From an uncultured Latescibacterota bacterium (lineage in GTDB: Bacteria; Latescibacterota; UBA2968; UBA8231): a stretch of DNA of 64,000 nt. Under the pieces are notes generated by a model. The model worked only from the letters and a program-made list of their open reading frames with translations, searched no databases and was not told the DNA's origin. The stretch covers positions 3,722,548 to 3,786,547 of the forward strand of contig OY282352.1 of NCBI GenBank assembly GCA_958295495.1. The letters are read 5' to 3'. The translations under genes and the position numbers were made by a program. Position 1 is the first letter of the stretch. Each line of letters begins with the position of its first letter. Positions 24,443 through 32,955 of this stretch are shown here, piece after piece.

Positions 24443-25879
24443 ATGGCGATGAACATTGCTGATCTTCTCAGGCGCGAGGAAGGTAAGACGCTGGAATTTA
24501 AGCGGGACGTGTCTTCACCTAAAAACCTGCTGAAAACCCTAGTGGCTTTTGCCAACACCGCGGGTGGGCGGGTGATCGTTGGCGTGGACGACAGATCTCG
24601 CTTGCCGGTAGGGGTAGAGGATCCACTCGATGAAGAGGAGCGGCTTTGCAGTCTGATCGCCGACTCAATCCGACCGCGCTTGGTTCCGAACGTCGAGATG
24701 ACGACGGTTGACGGCCAAACCCTGCTCGTGATAGAAGTGTTTCTGAGTGGGTCCCGGCCGCACTGGTTGCAGGACGAAGGCCCTGAGCGCGGGGCCTATG
24801 TCCGCTTAGGCTCCACCAATCGGCTGGCCGATCGGGAATTGTTCGCCGAGTTGGGGCGCTCAGTGGAAGGCGTTGCTTTTGACGAACTCCCGATGCCCGA
24901 GCTGTCGGTTGCCGACTTGGACTTAGCGGTCTTGGAGGAGCTATTCCACGACCGGCGCGACCTCGGCGAAAGGGAGCTGCTCACCCTGAGACTGCTGACC
25001 AACGAGCAGGGGCGACGGGTGCCGACTAAGGGGGCGGTTTTGCTCGTCGGAAAAGAGCGGGAAAGGCATTTTCCCGACGCTTGGGTGCAATGCGGACGCT
25101 TTATAGGGCGGGACAAAGCGGATATTTTCGATCACATCGAACTGCACGACCCGCTGCCACAGGCGGTCGAAAGCATCCTGTTGTTTCTCAAAAAACACGC
25201 CATGCGCGGGGCCGACTTTTCCGCAATCCGGCGTCGAGACCGATGGAGCATTCCCCTTGGGATTTTGCGCGAGGTGGTCATTAACGCGCTGGTTCACGCC
25301 GACTATTCGCAGAAGGGGGCTCCCATTCGGGTGGCTTTTTTTGACGACCGCATTGAGGTCGAAAATCCCGGCATCCTCCTGCCGGGTTTGACCCTCGACG
25401 ATATCCGTCAGGGCCTCTCAAAAATTCGCAACCACGTCATTGCGCGGGTCTTCCGCGAGTTGAACCTGATTGAGCAGTGGGGCAGCGGCATCCCCCGCAT
25501 GTTCCGCGAGGCCGAAGAATTGGGGTTACCGGAGCTACAGATTGCGGAGATTGGTATGCGGATGCGCGTTACCGTGCCGTTGCCTGAGAACATCGCGGCT
25601 CTAAAGGCGACCGAACAAGCGACCGAACAAGCGACCGAACAAGTAAGACGCATCCTTAACTGCCTCAAAAGTAAACCTTTGAGTGTCCGCGAGGCCATGG
25701 ACATCCTTGGATTGCACCATCGCCCAACGTTCCTCTACAACTACCTGCATCCGGTCTTAGATACCGGCCTCGTTGAAAGGACGCAGCCCGAGTCGCCGAG
25801 GAGTCCCAAGCAGAAGTACCGCCTAACCGCAAGGGGGAAGAAGCTGCTTTTCGAGGGCGATCCAGCGGGAGCCGGATGA
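24443..25879 (+). CDS. Schlafen/AlbA_2 DNA-binding domain protein with HATPase and winged helix
   Basis: A 478-residue protein. The AlbA_2 (Schlafen-type) domain is at about 8-140 (GKTLEFKRDVSSPKNLLKTL, then RGAYVRLGSTNRLADR). A GHKL-like C-terminal ATPase region follows (REVVINALVHADYSQKGAP, IEVENPGILLPG, IEQWGSGIPRM), then a triple ATEQ repeat and a winged-helix end. Such proteins are annotated as putative transcriptional regulators or RecG-like and are often found in accessory regions. It is the only plus-strand gene between 961 and 39853 and converges with the HAD gene after 3 bases, so it looks inserted. Confidence 0.83.
   Translation: MAMNIADLLRREEGKTLEFKRDVSSPKNLLKTLVAFANTAGGRVIVGVDDRSRLPVGVEDPLDEEERLCSLIADSIRPRLVPNVEMTTVDGQTLLVIEVFLSGSRPHWLQDEGPERGAYVRLGSTNRLADRELFAELGRSVEGVAFDELPMPELSVADLDLAVLEELFHDRRDLGERELLTLRLLTNEQGRRVPTKGAVLLVGKERERHFPDAWVQCGRFIGRDKADIFDHIELHDPLPQAVESILLFLKKHAMRGADFSAIRRRDRWSIPLGILREVVINALVHADYSQKGAPIRVAFFDDRIEVENPGILLPGLTLDDIRQGLSKIRNHVIARVFRELNLIEQWGSGIPRMFREAEELGLPELQIAEIGMRMRVTVPLPENIAALKATEQATEQATEQVRRILNCLKSKPLSVREAMDILGLHHRPTFLYNYLHPVLDTGLVERTQPESPRSPKQKYRLTARGKKLLFEGDPAGAG
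25607..25642. repeat. Three 12-bp tandem repeats (ATEQ linker)
   Basis: GCGACCGAACAA occurs three times in a row and encodes ATEQ ATEQ ATEQ between the ATPase and winged-helix parts of the Schlafen-type protein. TEQ-type repeats are common in this family; unit number could vary by slippage without breaking the frame. Confidence 0.95.
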
Positions 25880-25921
25880 GTTTCACAGCAGCCCTCCTCC
25901 CTTCAAAATACCGTCTTTGCA
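25880..25921. repeat. hicB-leader-like repeat at the end of the HAD gene
   Basis: On the minus strand this starts TGCAAAGACGGTATTTTG and ends GTGAAAC. It resembles the leader and start codon of hicB (27070-27113). It encodes the last residues of the HAD protein (CKDGILKGGGLL) and its stop. Confidence 0.7.
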
Positions 25922-26524
25922 ACGGCCATTCAAATTCGCCAGAGCGCAGTGTATGTCGTCGGGCGATTGGACATATACCGTCTGCAACCCGGCCGCAGCG
26001 GCACCAGCGATATTTTCCTGAGTGTCGTCGAAGAACAAGATGTTTGCGTGCGCCACGTCGATGTCGGCAGCGATGGCGTCGAAGGCCCGCCGCTCGGGTT
26101 TGCGCCGGCCGAGATCGGAGGAGATGAAGACCTTGTCGAAGCTCTGGAAAATCGCGGGATAGCCGGTCTTCCAAGCGGCGAGGTGAGTGGGATTGGTGTT
26201 GGTAAAGGCGTAGCAGGGAAATTGTTTGCGTGCCTTGCTTATAGCCGCCAACACCTCGGGGATTTCCGCGACAAAGACGGAGTTCCACCCGGCGGCTATT
26301 TCGTCGTCGCTGGCGTCGAGTTTGAGGAAGTGGCGCAGATGGGCGAAATACTCGGCACCGTCGATCTCGCCGCGCTCGTGCCGCTCGTAGGCTGTGTCGA
26401 AGTGGAAGGTAGATTTCAGTTCGGCGAAGGAGAGGGCTGAAATGGTCTCCCAACGACGCAAGACGCGGGCGAAGTCAATCTCGATCACCACGCCGCCGAG
26501 GTCGAATAACAGGGCCTCGACCAT
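25883..26524 (-). CDS. HAD family hydrolase (subfamily IA-like)
   Basis: A 213-residue HAD phosphatase-like protein. Motif I is LFDLGGVVIEID, with Gly where the second Asp of DxD usually stands, as in DLGGV-type members. Motif II is AFTNTNPTH, motif III K in DLGRRKPERRAF, and motif IV FFDDTQENIAGA. The ATG at 26524 is used; its ribosome site comes from the copied tail of the neighbouring gene. The last 13 residues look foreign and match the hicB leader repeat, so the native C-terminus has been replaced. The substrate is unknown. Confidence 0.82.
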   Translation of the reverse strand: MVEALLFDLGGVVIEIDFARVLRRWETISALSFAELKSTFHFDTAYERHERGEIDGAEYFAHLRHFLKLDASDDEIAAGWNSVFVAEIPEVLAAISKARKQFPCYAFTNTNPTHLAAWKTGYPAIFQSFDKVFISSDLGRRKPERRAFDAIAADIDVAHANILFFDDTQENIAGAAAAGLQTVYVQSPDDIHCALANLNGRCKDGILKGGGLL

Positions 26525-26573
26525 CTCAGGTCTTGCGCTCCTTTTTTTTGGCTGCCGAAAAGCACACATTGTT
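26525..26573. repeat. 49-bp direct repeat, copy A (left flank of hicBA)
   Basis: An imperfect copy (seven differences in 49) of 27114-27162, which is the 3' end of the secreted-protein gene. It lies between hicA and the HAD start codon and supplies the HAD ribosome-binding site AAAGGAG. The offset is 589 bp. Confidence 0.9.
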
Positions 26574-26574
26574 C

Positions 26575-26805
26575 CTATCGCCTGTTCCAGATTACTTCTG
26601 CGATATTCTGGTTGATGCCCGCCTGACGCCAGATCGAGCTCAATGTGCCTCGGGGAATACTGCGCTTGTTTCGCGGCACGACAACTACGCGATTGTGGCC
26701 TCCGTACTCTCCCGCGAAAATGTCTTCCTTGCCGCGCCTAGCGAGTTGTATGCCGATCTGGTTTAATATCCAAGCTACATTTCTGCTGGATAGGTTCTTA
26801 GGCAT
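26575..26805 (-). CDS. HicA-like toxin (mRNA interferase)
   Basis: A 76-residue HicA/YcfA-type double-stranded RNA-binding-fold protein. It starts MPKNLSSRNVAWILNQIG, has the catalytic-type histidine H37 in GGHNRVVVVP and the closing helix IPRGTLSSIWRQAGI. HicA toxins cleave mRNA independently of the ribosome. It overlaps hicB by 8 bases. The antitoxin-first order is the reverse of the classical hicAB order but is known. Confidence 0.82.
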   Translation of the reverse strand: MPKNLSSRNVAWILNQIGIQLARRGKEDIFAGEYGGHNRVVVVPRNKRSIPRGTLSSIWRQAGINQNIAEVIWNRR

Positions 26806-27076
26806 GTTCGAGTGCCAGCGGGATCGCCTTAAAAGATTGCTCGGAAACCTCGTCTCCAGAAAATAGGAATTCTTTAAGCTCGTTTATGGGCACAGGCCGA
26901 TAGATTTCGTCTCGGCGATTCTCAGCAATCATGTACTCAAGATAGGCTTCCGCCGCGTCTCTCAAGCCTTCCAGCGCTTCTCTTTTATTTTTTCCGCAAG
27001 AGGCAATATCCAGCTCGACGCACAGCGAGGCGTACTGATTGCCTTCTTTTTTTATTAAACAGGTAAGCGGTTTCAC
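26798..27076 (-). CDS. HicB-like antitoxin
   Basis: A 92-residue HicB. The partial RNase H-like fold is visible (CLIKKEGNQYASLCVELDIA, then GLRDAAEAYLEYM), with a C-terminal tail that lacks an obvious DNA-binding helix. The GTG start at 27076 is preferred because GGAG lies six bases upstream; an ATG ten codons earlier lies inside the leader repeat. It should neutralise the HicA toxin encoded by the overlapping gene. Confidence 0.82.
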   Translation of the reverse strand: MKPLTCLIKKEGNQYASLCVELDIASCGKNKREALEGLRDAAEAYLEYMIAENRRDEIYRPVPINELKEFLFSGDEVSEQSFKAIPLALEHA

Positions 27077-27113
27077 GGCAGACTCCTTTCCCTTGCAAAA
27101 CACCATCTTTGCA
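27070..27113. repeat. hicB leader repeat
   Basis: On the minus strand: TGCAAAGATGGTGTTTTGC, a purine-rich AAGGGAAAGGAG stretch, and GTGAAAC with the hicB start codon. A related copy forms the end of the HAD gene (25880-25921). Confidence 0.7.
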
Positions 27114-27162
27114 CTCAGGTCTTGCGCTCCTTTTTCTTGGCCGCCGGGAAGAGCACGTTGTT
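27114..27162. repeat. 49-bp direct repeat, copy B (right flank of hicBA)
   Basis: This is the native 3' end of the secreted-protein gene (LFPAAKKKERKT and stop). The same sequence in diverged form stands at 26525-26573 before the HAD gene. Without the 589-bp unit between them, the stop of this gene would run straight into the HAD start (TGAGATG). Confidence 0.9.
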
Positions 27163-28374
27163 TAAGATCAGCCGGTAGCCGGGCGAATTGGGATGCAGGG
27201 TGAGGTTGGTCGGCGGGTCATAGACGTGGTGTCTGTGGTCTTCTGGGTCGTGGCCGGCATAGAAGGTAAAGGTGCCCTTGCCGACGCGGCCGTGGATGTA
27301 CTTGACGCTATCGGTCCCCTCTTCTCGGCCGAGGAGGATGACCGAGTCCTTGATCAGCGACTGGCGGAAGGCCGTGGTCTGGCCGAGAAAGCCATCGACG
27401 ATGTTGGTGTGGCACTGGGTGAGCATCGTCGGCACCGGGTCGTATTTGGCGGAAAACTCAAACAGCGTGAAATACTCGGCCTCGGCCGTGCGGATGCGGC
27501 GCATGTCGTGCGGCGTGGTGTCGATGTTTGAGAATTCGTACACGAGCGGGTTGGTTTCGAGGACAAAGTTCTCAAAGGCCATGGTGCGGCTGAAGTCGAG
27601 CTTGGCTTGGGCGTTGGGATCGGCCCCGTCGCCGTCAAAGACCGCGTGGCATATATCCACGTCGAGCGCGGCGAGGGCGATGTCAAAGGTGTCGGTGGCC
27701 GAGCACATGGCGAAGAGGAAGCCGCCCGCGGCCATGTACTCGTAGATTTTGACGACCACGGCCTTCTTTTGCTCGGACACCTTGGCGTAGCCGAGGCGGC
27801 GCGCCATCTGCTCGTACGCGGCCTGCTGTTGGCGGTACCAAGGCTGATTGCTGTAGGAGCCATAGAACTTGCCGTACTGGCCGGTGAAGTCCTCGTGGTG
27901 CAGGTGTAGCCAATCGTAGTTGTCGAGCGCGCCTTGGAGCACTTCGTCGTCCCAGATTTTTTCGTAGTCGATTTGGGCGTATTCTAGGGCGAGGGTCACT
28001 GCGTCGTCCCAGGGCTGTTTGTTGGGCGGCGTGTACACGGCGATCTTCGGCACCTTTTCCAAGCGCACGACCTCCATGTTGGACGCGTCGATCTCCGCGT
28101 AGATCTGGGCGGCTTGGGCCTCGGAGAGGTGCGCGGTGCTGACGCCGCGCAGGATGGCTTCGCTGGCGATGAGGGCGTGTGCTTCGACGAGGAATGCGCC
28201 GCCTCGGTAGTTGAGCAGCCACTCGACCGGAATGCCGCGCTCCAAGATCCAGAAAGCGAGGCCGTAGGCCCGCAGATGGTCGCGCTGGGAGGTGTCCATG
28301 GGCACGAGGAGTTGCTCGGCGCGGGCCGGGAAGAGGGTGAGGATGCAAAGGGCTAGGGCCAAGAGAATGGGCAT
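27115..28374 (-). CDS. Secreted conserved protein (often mislabelled asparagine synthetase B)
   Basis: A 419-residue protein with a signal peptide (LLALALCILTLFPARA, then EQLLVPMD). The body has DHLRAYGLAFWILERGIPVE and WLLNYRGGAFLVE, long conserved blocks known from a family in Bacteroidota and relatives that databases often call asparagine synthetase B, although no glutaminase or synthetase motif is visible. A Rossmann-like or DUF4159-like fold is possible (FAMCSATDTFDIALAALDVD). It starts 2 bases after the TPR gene stop. The true function is unknown; the context suggests an envelope role. Confidence 0.7.
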   Translation of the reverse strand: MPILLALALCILTLFPARAEQLLVPMDTSQRDHLRAYGLAFWILERGIPVEWLLNYRGGAFLVEAHALIASEAILRGVSTAHLSEAQAAQIYAEIDASNMEVVRLEKVPKIAVYTPPNKQPWDDAVTLALEYAQIDYEKIWDDEVLQGALDNYDWLHLHHEDFTGQYGKFYGSYSNQPWYRQQQAAYEQMARRLGYAKVSEQKKAVVVKIYEYMAAGGFLFAMCSATDTFDIALAALDVDICHAVFDGDGADPNAQAKLDFSRTMAFENFVLETNPLVYEFSNIDTTPHDMRRIRTAEAEYFTLFEFSAKYDPVPTMLTQCHTNIVDGFLGQTTAFRQSLIKDSVILLGREEGTDSVKYIHGRVGKGTFTFYAGHDPEDHRHHVYDPPTNLTLHPNSPGYRLILNNVLFPAAKKKERKT

Positions 28375-28376
28375 GG

Positions 28377-29198
28377 TCAATCGCTTTCGCGCAGGCGGCG
28401 GAGCCGCTCGACGTGCAGGCGCGCCTCTGGGGCGCGAGCGTCGTGCGGGTGCTGGAGGAGCGCGGTCTCGCAGGTCTTGAGGGCCTGCTCCATCGCGCCT
28501 TGGCGCTCGTAGAGCGCGGCTAGGCCGAGGTGGGCAGCGACGATGTGCTCGCCTTGGGGGAAGCCGGCGATCTGGCGCTGATATAGGGCCATGGCCTCGT
28601 CGAGACGATTTTGTTGTACGCACAATTCGGCGTGGATGAACAAGCTCCACTCGGCAAGGCCCGGGTCGGCGCGATCTTCGAGGGTAGCCCAGTGCGCCGC
28701 GGCCGCTGCGCTTTGTCCTTGTCGCTCTAGAAGCTGGGCGCGGCTGAGCGCGACGAGCCCGCTGGACGCTGCGTACTCTTCGCAGACGGCGAGCAGGGCG
28801 AGGGCATCGTTGGCAAGGGCATGGCCCGGGTCGGCAACACCTAGTGCGGCCAAGGCGGCGGTAGCGGCGGCAAAGTCGCCGCGGAAGTAGAGCAACTCGG
28901 CGCGGTGATAGCGGGCCGCGTACGCAGCCGGGCCGCCGCGCTTTGCCAAGTCCGCCCAAAAGCGATCGGCGCGGTCCAGCTCACCAAGGCGCAAGCTGCA
29001 CTCGGCGATCAGCATCAGGGCCGCCTCGGTCCACGGCCCGCGCTGCCGCGCTTCGACCACCGCTTGCAGAGCGGTACAAGCGCCTTGGGCGTCGCGTTCC
29101 AGCAACAGGCGTGCTTGCTCTACTTGCGCTTGCAGGTCGGCGGCGGCGGGGGCCGCGCTGCACAGGCCGAGAGCGCAGATGAGGGCGGGTATTTTCAT
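28377..29198 (-). CDS. Periplasmic TPR protein
   Basis: A 273-residue protein with a signal peptide (MKIPALICALGLCSAAPAAA) and about six TPR-like helical pairs (for example AECSLRLGELDRADRFW and HLGLAALYERQGAMEQALK). The ATG overlaps the stop of the DUF4175 gene (ATGA), so it is coupled to it. TPR genes regularly accompany DUF4175/MoxR/DUF58 clusters, presumably as a scaffold at the inner membrane. Confidence 0.8.
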   Translation of the reverse strand: MKIPALICALGLCSAAPAAADLQAQVEQARLLLERDAQGACTALQAVVEARQRGPWTEAALMLIAECSLRLGELDRADRFWADLAKRGGPAAYAARYHRAELLYFRGDFAAATAALAALGVADPGHALANDALALLAVCEEYAASSGLVALSRAQLLERQGQSAAAAAHWATLEDRADPGLAEWSLFIHAELCVQQNRLDEAMALYQRQIAGFPQGEHIVAAHLGLAALYERQGAMEQALKTCETALLQHPHDARAPEARLHVERLRRLRESD

Positions 29199-32100
29199 TG
29201 GGCTTCGCGCGTTTGCAGGTCTTGGTAGATTTGGTCGTAGTAGCGCCGGAGCAAGGCGCGGTATTCCTCGGGATAGGGGCCGGCGAGGGCGCGACGCAGG
29301 GCTTCGCGCCACAGGTCGGGCGTCTGTCCGCGATCTGCGGGCAAGGCGGCTGGGCCGGCATAGGGCTGGTCGGTGGCCGCGATGCTGCGCCGCTTTTCAT
29401 CAAAGCCGCGGCTGTGGATGGAGCGGCTGGCGTCGAGCATGCGCTGGTAAACTCGCTCCTGATTTTGCCGCGTGCGCTGGGTGAGCCGCCCCCGCTGCAA
29501 ATCGGCGAGCACGTCCCGCATTTCTTTTTGTATGGCTTGTACGCGCTGTTGTGCTCCTCGGTGCCCGCGCAGGGAGCGGGCGATCTCGTCGAGTGCCTGC
29601 ATGAGGCCCTGCTGTTGGGCGCTCAGGCGCGCGATTTGCCGCTGGATCCGAGGGCCTGGCATCTGGCCGAGGGCCTGCTCGGAAGCTTGGTTGAGCTGGC
29701 TTTGCTGCTCGGAGAGGCCGAGTAGCTGCTGCATGGCCTCGGCAAAGGCCGAGGGGGTCTGGGCCTTGGCGAGGTTGTCGAGACTCTCGCGCAGGAGCAG
29801 GACAGTCTCGTTGAGATAGCGCATGGCCTCCCCCTGGGGATGGCGCGCCCCCTGCGCGTCGCGCTGGCCGAGGCGCTGCGCTGCAGCGCGCATCTGGCGC
29901 AGGGCGTAGCCAATGGTTGCGCTCAAGTCGGGGGCGAGGGCCAAGGTGCGCTGGCCCACGGCGGCGATGCGCTCCACGACTTGGCTAGTACCTTGCAGGA
30001 GCGCGAATTGGTCTTGGGCGCGGGCGTCGGCAAACAGGCTCTCTTGGCGTTGGGATAGCTGGACGAGGTCGCGCATGGCGCGGCGCAGCGCGCGGCTGAG
30101 TTGGTCCTTTTCTTGGGCGAGGTATTCGTCCTGAAGCTGCTGCAAGTCCTCGGCTAGCGCGTCGAGGTCTGCGGCTAGTGCCTGCCCGGTCTGCTGGGCC
30201 GCGCCTTGGGATTTGGTCCGCATCTGGCGCACCATCTGGCGCATTCGCTCTGCGAGTGCTTTGCTCTCTATGTCCTCGGCGCGGCGTGCTAGCTGGTCGG
30301 AGAACGCGGGGTTTTGCTCGGCCGTGGAGGCGCTTAGGTCTTGGAGCTGCTCGGCGAGCCGCTCAGTGTCGCGCTGCAAATTGCCTTCCTGTAGCTGTTG
30401 GCGCAGGCCGCTCTGGCCGGCCGCGAGTTCGCGATTGATTTGGCTCTGGCGGCGGGCTTGCTCCGAGGCTTGCTCCACGATGGCGCGAAGCTGTTGCTCG
30501 GTCCGCACCTGCTCGAGCAGGGCAATGGTGCGGTCGATCCGTTGCTGGAAGGCTTGCTGGTCTTCGTTAAAGCGCTTGAGGGCGTCGGCGAGGGCTTGGG
30601 GGGTTGGGTTGTTGGCGGCTTTTTGGAGGTCGGCGAGGGCCTGCTGCATTTCGGGGGTGGCGATGTCGCCCATGAGTTCGCGGATGTGGTCGAGCTTGTC
30701 GAGCAGCTCTTCGGTGCCCGTACCCTCGGTTTTCATGGACTCAATGGTCTTTTCCAATTCAGCGGCGAGCTCCTCTACGGCGCGGGCGCGCTCGGCTTCA
30801 GCCGCAAACGTCGCTTCGAGTTCCTTCTTTTGCTCCCAGCTCAACTCCTCGCTTTTGAGCAGCTCGCGGCGCACTCGTTCGATGTACTCCTGATGAGCCT
30901 GTCCTTTGGCCGCGAGCTCTTCCAAGGAGGACAGTTGTTCGCGCTGGGCTTGCTCGGCCTCTGAGTAGAGTTCGTACAGGGAGGGAAAGCGCAGCACGTA
31001 CTGACGGCTGTGACCCTTTTGCGGGCCGGATACTTGATTGTTGTCGAGAGCCTCTAGGTGATAGTAGATGCGGTCTTCGGGCAAGAGGCTGGTGGCGGAT
31101 AGGTCCCAGAGGTGGGTGACGAGTACCTCGCGCTGGGGGTTAATGGGCAAAAATTGATGCTGTTCGGGGCCGTTGTTGACTCGATAGACCAAGGCGATTG
31201 CATCGACGGCAAAGTCGTCGCTGGCCTCGGCTTTGAGCAGCACCTTGAGGGACTCGGGCAGGTCGCTGTCGCGGCCGGGATCGACGAGGGCGACTTCCGG
31301 CTTCTGGTCTTCGCGCACTTGGATGGCGTAGCGGATGGGGTCGCGGTTTGTCGCGCCCTTGCGATCGACGAGGGCGATGTGGTACGCACCCGTGCGCTCG
31401 ATTTGGAAGGCGACGCGGGCGGTCGCGCCGTCGAGTTGGGCGGCTAGGGTGTCGTCGAGGACCAAGGTGGCCTTGGACAGGGGCTTGTTGGCCGCGATTT
31501 CGAGGGCGACGCGGGTGCCGGGCAGGCCCTCGATGTCGCCGCCTTCTTCTTCGATGCGGTCGGGCAGCCGGCTGTACGCAGGGTACTGGTAGTGCAAGCG
31601 CAAGCGCGTGACGGCCGGAGGTTCGATGACGCGCACCTCGTATTCGGGGGAGCGGTCTTCGCCGGCCGCGATGGCGTAGCGGAAGGATTGCTGGACTTGG
31701 GGGAAGGTGTAAGCGACTGAGTCGGCGCGATCTACTACGAGTTCCTCGCTCTGGTAGGGTGCTTCTGCGCTCGGGCGGCGCACGATGCGGGCGCGGCGCG
31801 GCTTGTGGCCAGCAAAATGCACTTGCAGGGTGGCGTCTTCGCCCTTGACGACTTCGAGGTCGCCGGGCCGGACCGCGATCAGGGTGCGCACGGGCCGCTC
31901 GTATGCGGTAAGCGGATGGGCGCAGCGCTGAGCGGCTTGGGCTAGGTCTTTGCCAAACAGGACACCGCAGAGGAGCGCGACGGCCGCTACGCCAGTGAGT
32001 AGGCGCAGATAGGTGTACAGTGGACCGCGGTCGAGGATTTGGGACGGATCGGCGGCCCGCAAAAGCGCGGCGGCCCGTTCACTCACCGCCGCAAGCAGCG

Positions 32101-32461
32101 CCGGCGAGTGAAGGGTGGGGTCTGCATCGGATAGCTCTAGCGCGCTAATCAGCCGCTGCTGGAGCGGGGGGCAGCGCCTTTCGACGAAGAGGGCGAAGCG
32201 GTGCTGCGACAGGAGAATGGGCAAGTGCCGCCGCAGGGCAAACGCCAGCACGCCCCCGGTACCCAAAAGCGCCAAGATGCCCAAGCCCGTGCGCCAGGGC
32301 GGCGAGAGGAAGAACAGGGCTTCGAGCAACACCCATAGCAGGGCAAACAGCAAGCCTACAGCTAGGCCCAAGGCCAACGTAGAGCATAGGGTCAGGCCCA
32401 AGGCGCGGCGGCGCAGCGCGGCTAGGTGTGCGAGAAGGGATGAGAATGGGGTGGAGTTCAT
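29195..32461 (-). CDS. DUF4175 family membrane protein with long coiled coil
   Basis: A 1088-residue protein. An N-terminal membrane hairpin (LGLTLCSTLALGLAVGLLFA and LALLGTGGVLAFAL) and a third segment (YLRLLTGVAAVALLCGVLFG, about 149-168) are followed by beta-rich domains up to about residue 450, then some 550 residues of Gln/Glu/Ala-rich coiled coil. This matches DUF4175 proteins of FCB-group bacteria, found with MoxR and DUF58 and suspected to work in envelope stress or aerotolerance-like (Bat) complexes. The function is unproven. Confidence 0.8.
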   Translation of the reverse strand: MNSTPFSSLLAHLAALRRRALGLTLCSTLALGLAVGLLFALLWVLLEALFFLSPPWRTGLGILALLGTGGVLAFALRRHLPILLSQHRFALFVERRCPPLQQRLISALELSDADPTLHSPALLAAVSERAAALLRAADPSQILDRGPLYTYLRLLTGVAAVALLCGVLFGKDLAQAAQRCAHPLTAYERPVRTLIAVRPGDLEVVKGEDATLQVHFAGHKPRRARIVRRPSAEAPYQSEELVVDRADSVAYTFPQVQQSFRYAIAAGEDRSPEYEVRVIEPPAVTRLRLHYQYPAYSRLPDRIEEEGGDIEGLPGTRVALEIAANKPLSKATLVLDDTLAAQLDGATARVAFQIERTGAYHIALVDRKGATNRDPIRYAIQVREDQKPEVALVDPGRDSDLPESLKVLLKAEASDDFAVDAIALVYRVNNGPEQHQFLPINPQREVLVTHLWDLSATSLLPEDRIYYHLEALDNNQVSGPQKGHSRQYVLRFPSLYELYSEAEQAQREQLSSLEELAAKGQAHQEYIERVRRELLKSEELSWEQKKELEATFAAEAERARAVEELAAELEKTIESMKTEGTGTEELLDKLDHIRELMGDIATPEMQQALADLQKAANNPTPQALADALKRFNEDQQAFQQRIDRTIALLEQVRTEQQLRAIVEQASEQARRQSQINRELAAGQSGLRQQLQEGNLQRDTERLAEQLQDLSASTAEQNPAFSDQLARRAEDIESKALAERMRQMVRQMRTKSQGAAQQTGQALAADLDALAEDLQQLQDEYLAQEKDQLSRALRRAMRDLVQLSQRQESLFADARAQDQFALLQGTSQVVERIAAVGQRTLALAPDLSATIGYALRQMRAAAQRLGQRDAQGARHPQGEAMRYLNETVLLLRESLDNLAKAQTPSAFAEAMQQLLGLSEQQSQLNQASEQALGQMPGPRIQRQIARLSAQQQGLMQALDEIARSLRGHRGAQQRVQAIQKEMRDVLADLQRGRLTQRTRQNQERVYQRMLDASRSIHSRGFDEKRRSIAATDQPYAGPAALPADRGQTPDLWREALRRALAGPYPEEYRALLRRYYDQIYQDLQTREAQ

Positions 32462-32477
32462 TAGAATTACCGACTTT

Positions 32478-32858
32478 TTAGGTCCCCGCGCCCAATTGTT
32501 TGAGGCGGACGGCGGGTAGCCTTTTCAGTCGCTGGTTGCTCGGATCTACTTCAATGCCCACCGATTCTAAGGCCGTGAGGCCGAGCAGCGGCTCGGCACC
32601 CGCGTCGCCTAAGATAATCGTGCCGCCGACAAATTCTCCCATGAATTCGATTTGTCCGACCGCGATGTCGAGTTTGAGTTCAGTGCCATTGGCCAATTCA
32701 TAGGTCCTCTGGCCTTGCGGCTCGATACCGATGGCTTCGAGGTGCGGCCTCGGGACGAGACAATCGGTCGCGCCGGTATCCACCAGAAAAAGCCCTTCCC
32801 AAGTGCGGTCGGGCGCAGCCGGGTTGCGAATGGTTGCGGTGACGTGCGTTGCTCCCAT
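32478..32858 (-). CDS. Retropepsin-like aspartic protease (clan AA)
   Basis: A 126-residue single-domain aspartic protease-like protein. The catalytic motif is FLVDTGATDCLVP (D27-T28-G29), with a hydrophobic-hydrophobic-Gly motif in ILGDAGAEPLLGLTALESVG. Proteins of this size act as homodimers. An AAAGGAA site precedes the ATG. It stands 16 bases upstream of the DUF4175 gene and could be co-transcribed; its target is unknown. Confidence 0.82.
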   Translation of the reverse strand: MGATHVTATIRNPAAPDRTWEGLFLVDTGATDCLVPRPHLEAIGIEPQGQRTYELANGTELKLDIAVGQIEFMGEFVGGTIILGDAGAEPLLGLTALESVGIEVDPSNQRLKRLPAVRLKQLGAGT

Positions 32859-32955
32859 GTTCGTTCCTTTCTTTGGGGTTGTTCCTGGGGCCTTTTTTTG
32901 CGGCTTGTTAGAATCTCCAAGACTACCCTATACAAGTCAACAGTGCCCGATACCG

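Noticed and set aside
27115..28374. Asparagine synthetase activity for the secreted protein
   Set aside because: It has a signal peptide and lacks the N-terminal Cys nucleophile and the synthetase PP-loop; the common database name is not supported by sequence.
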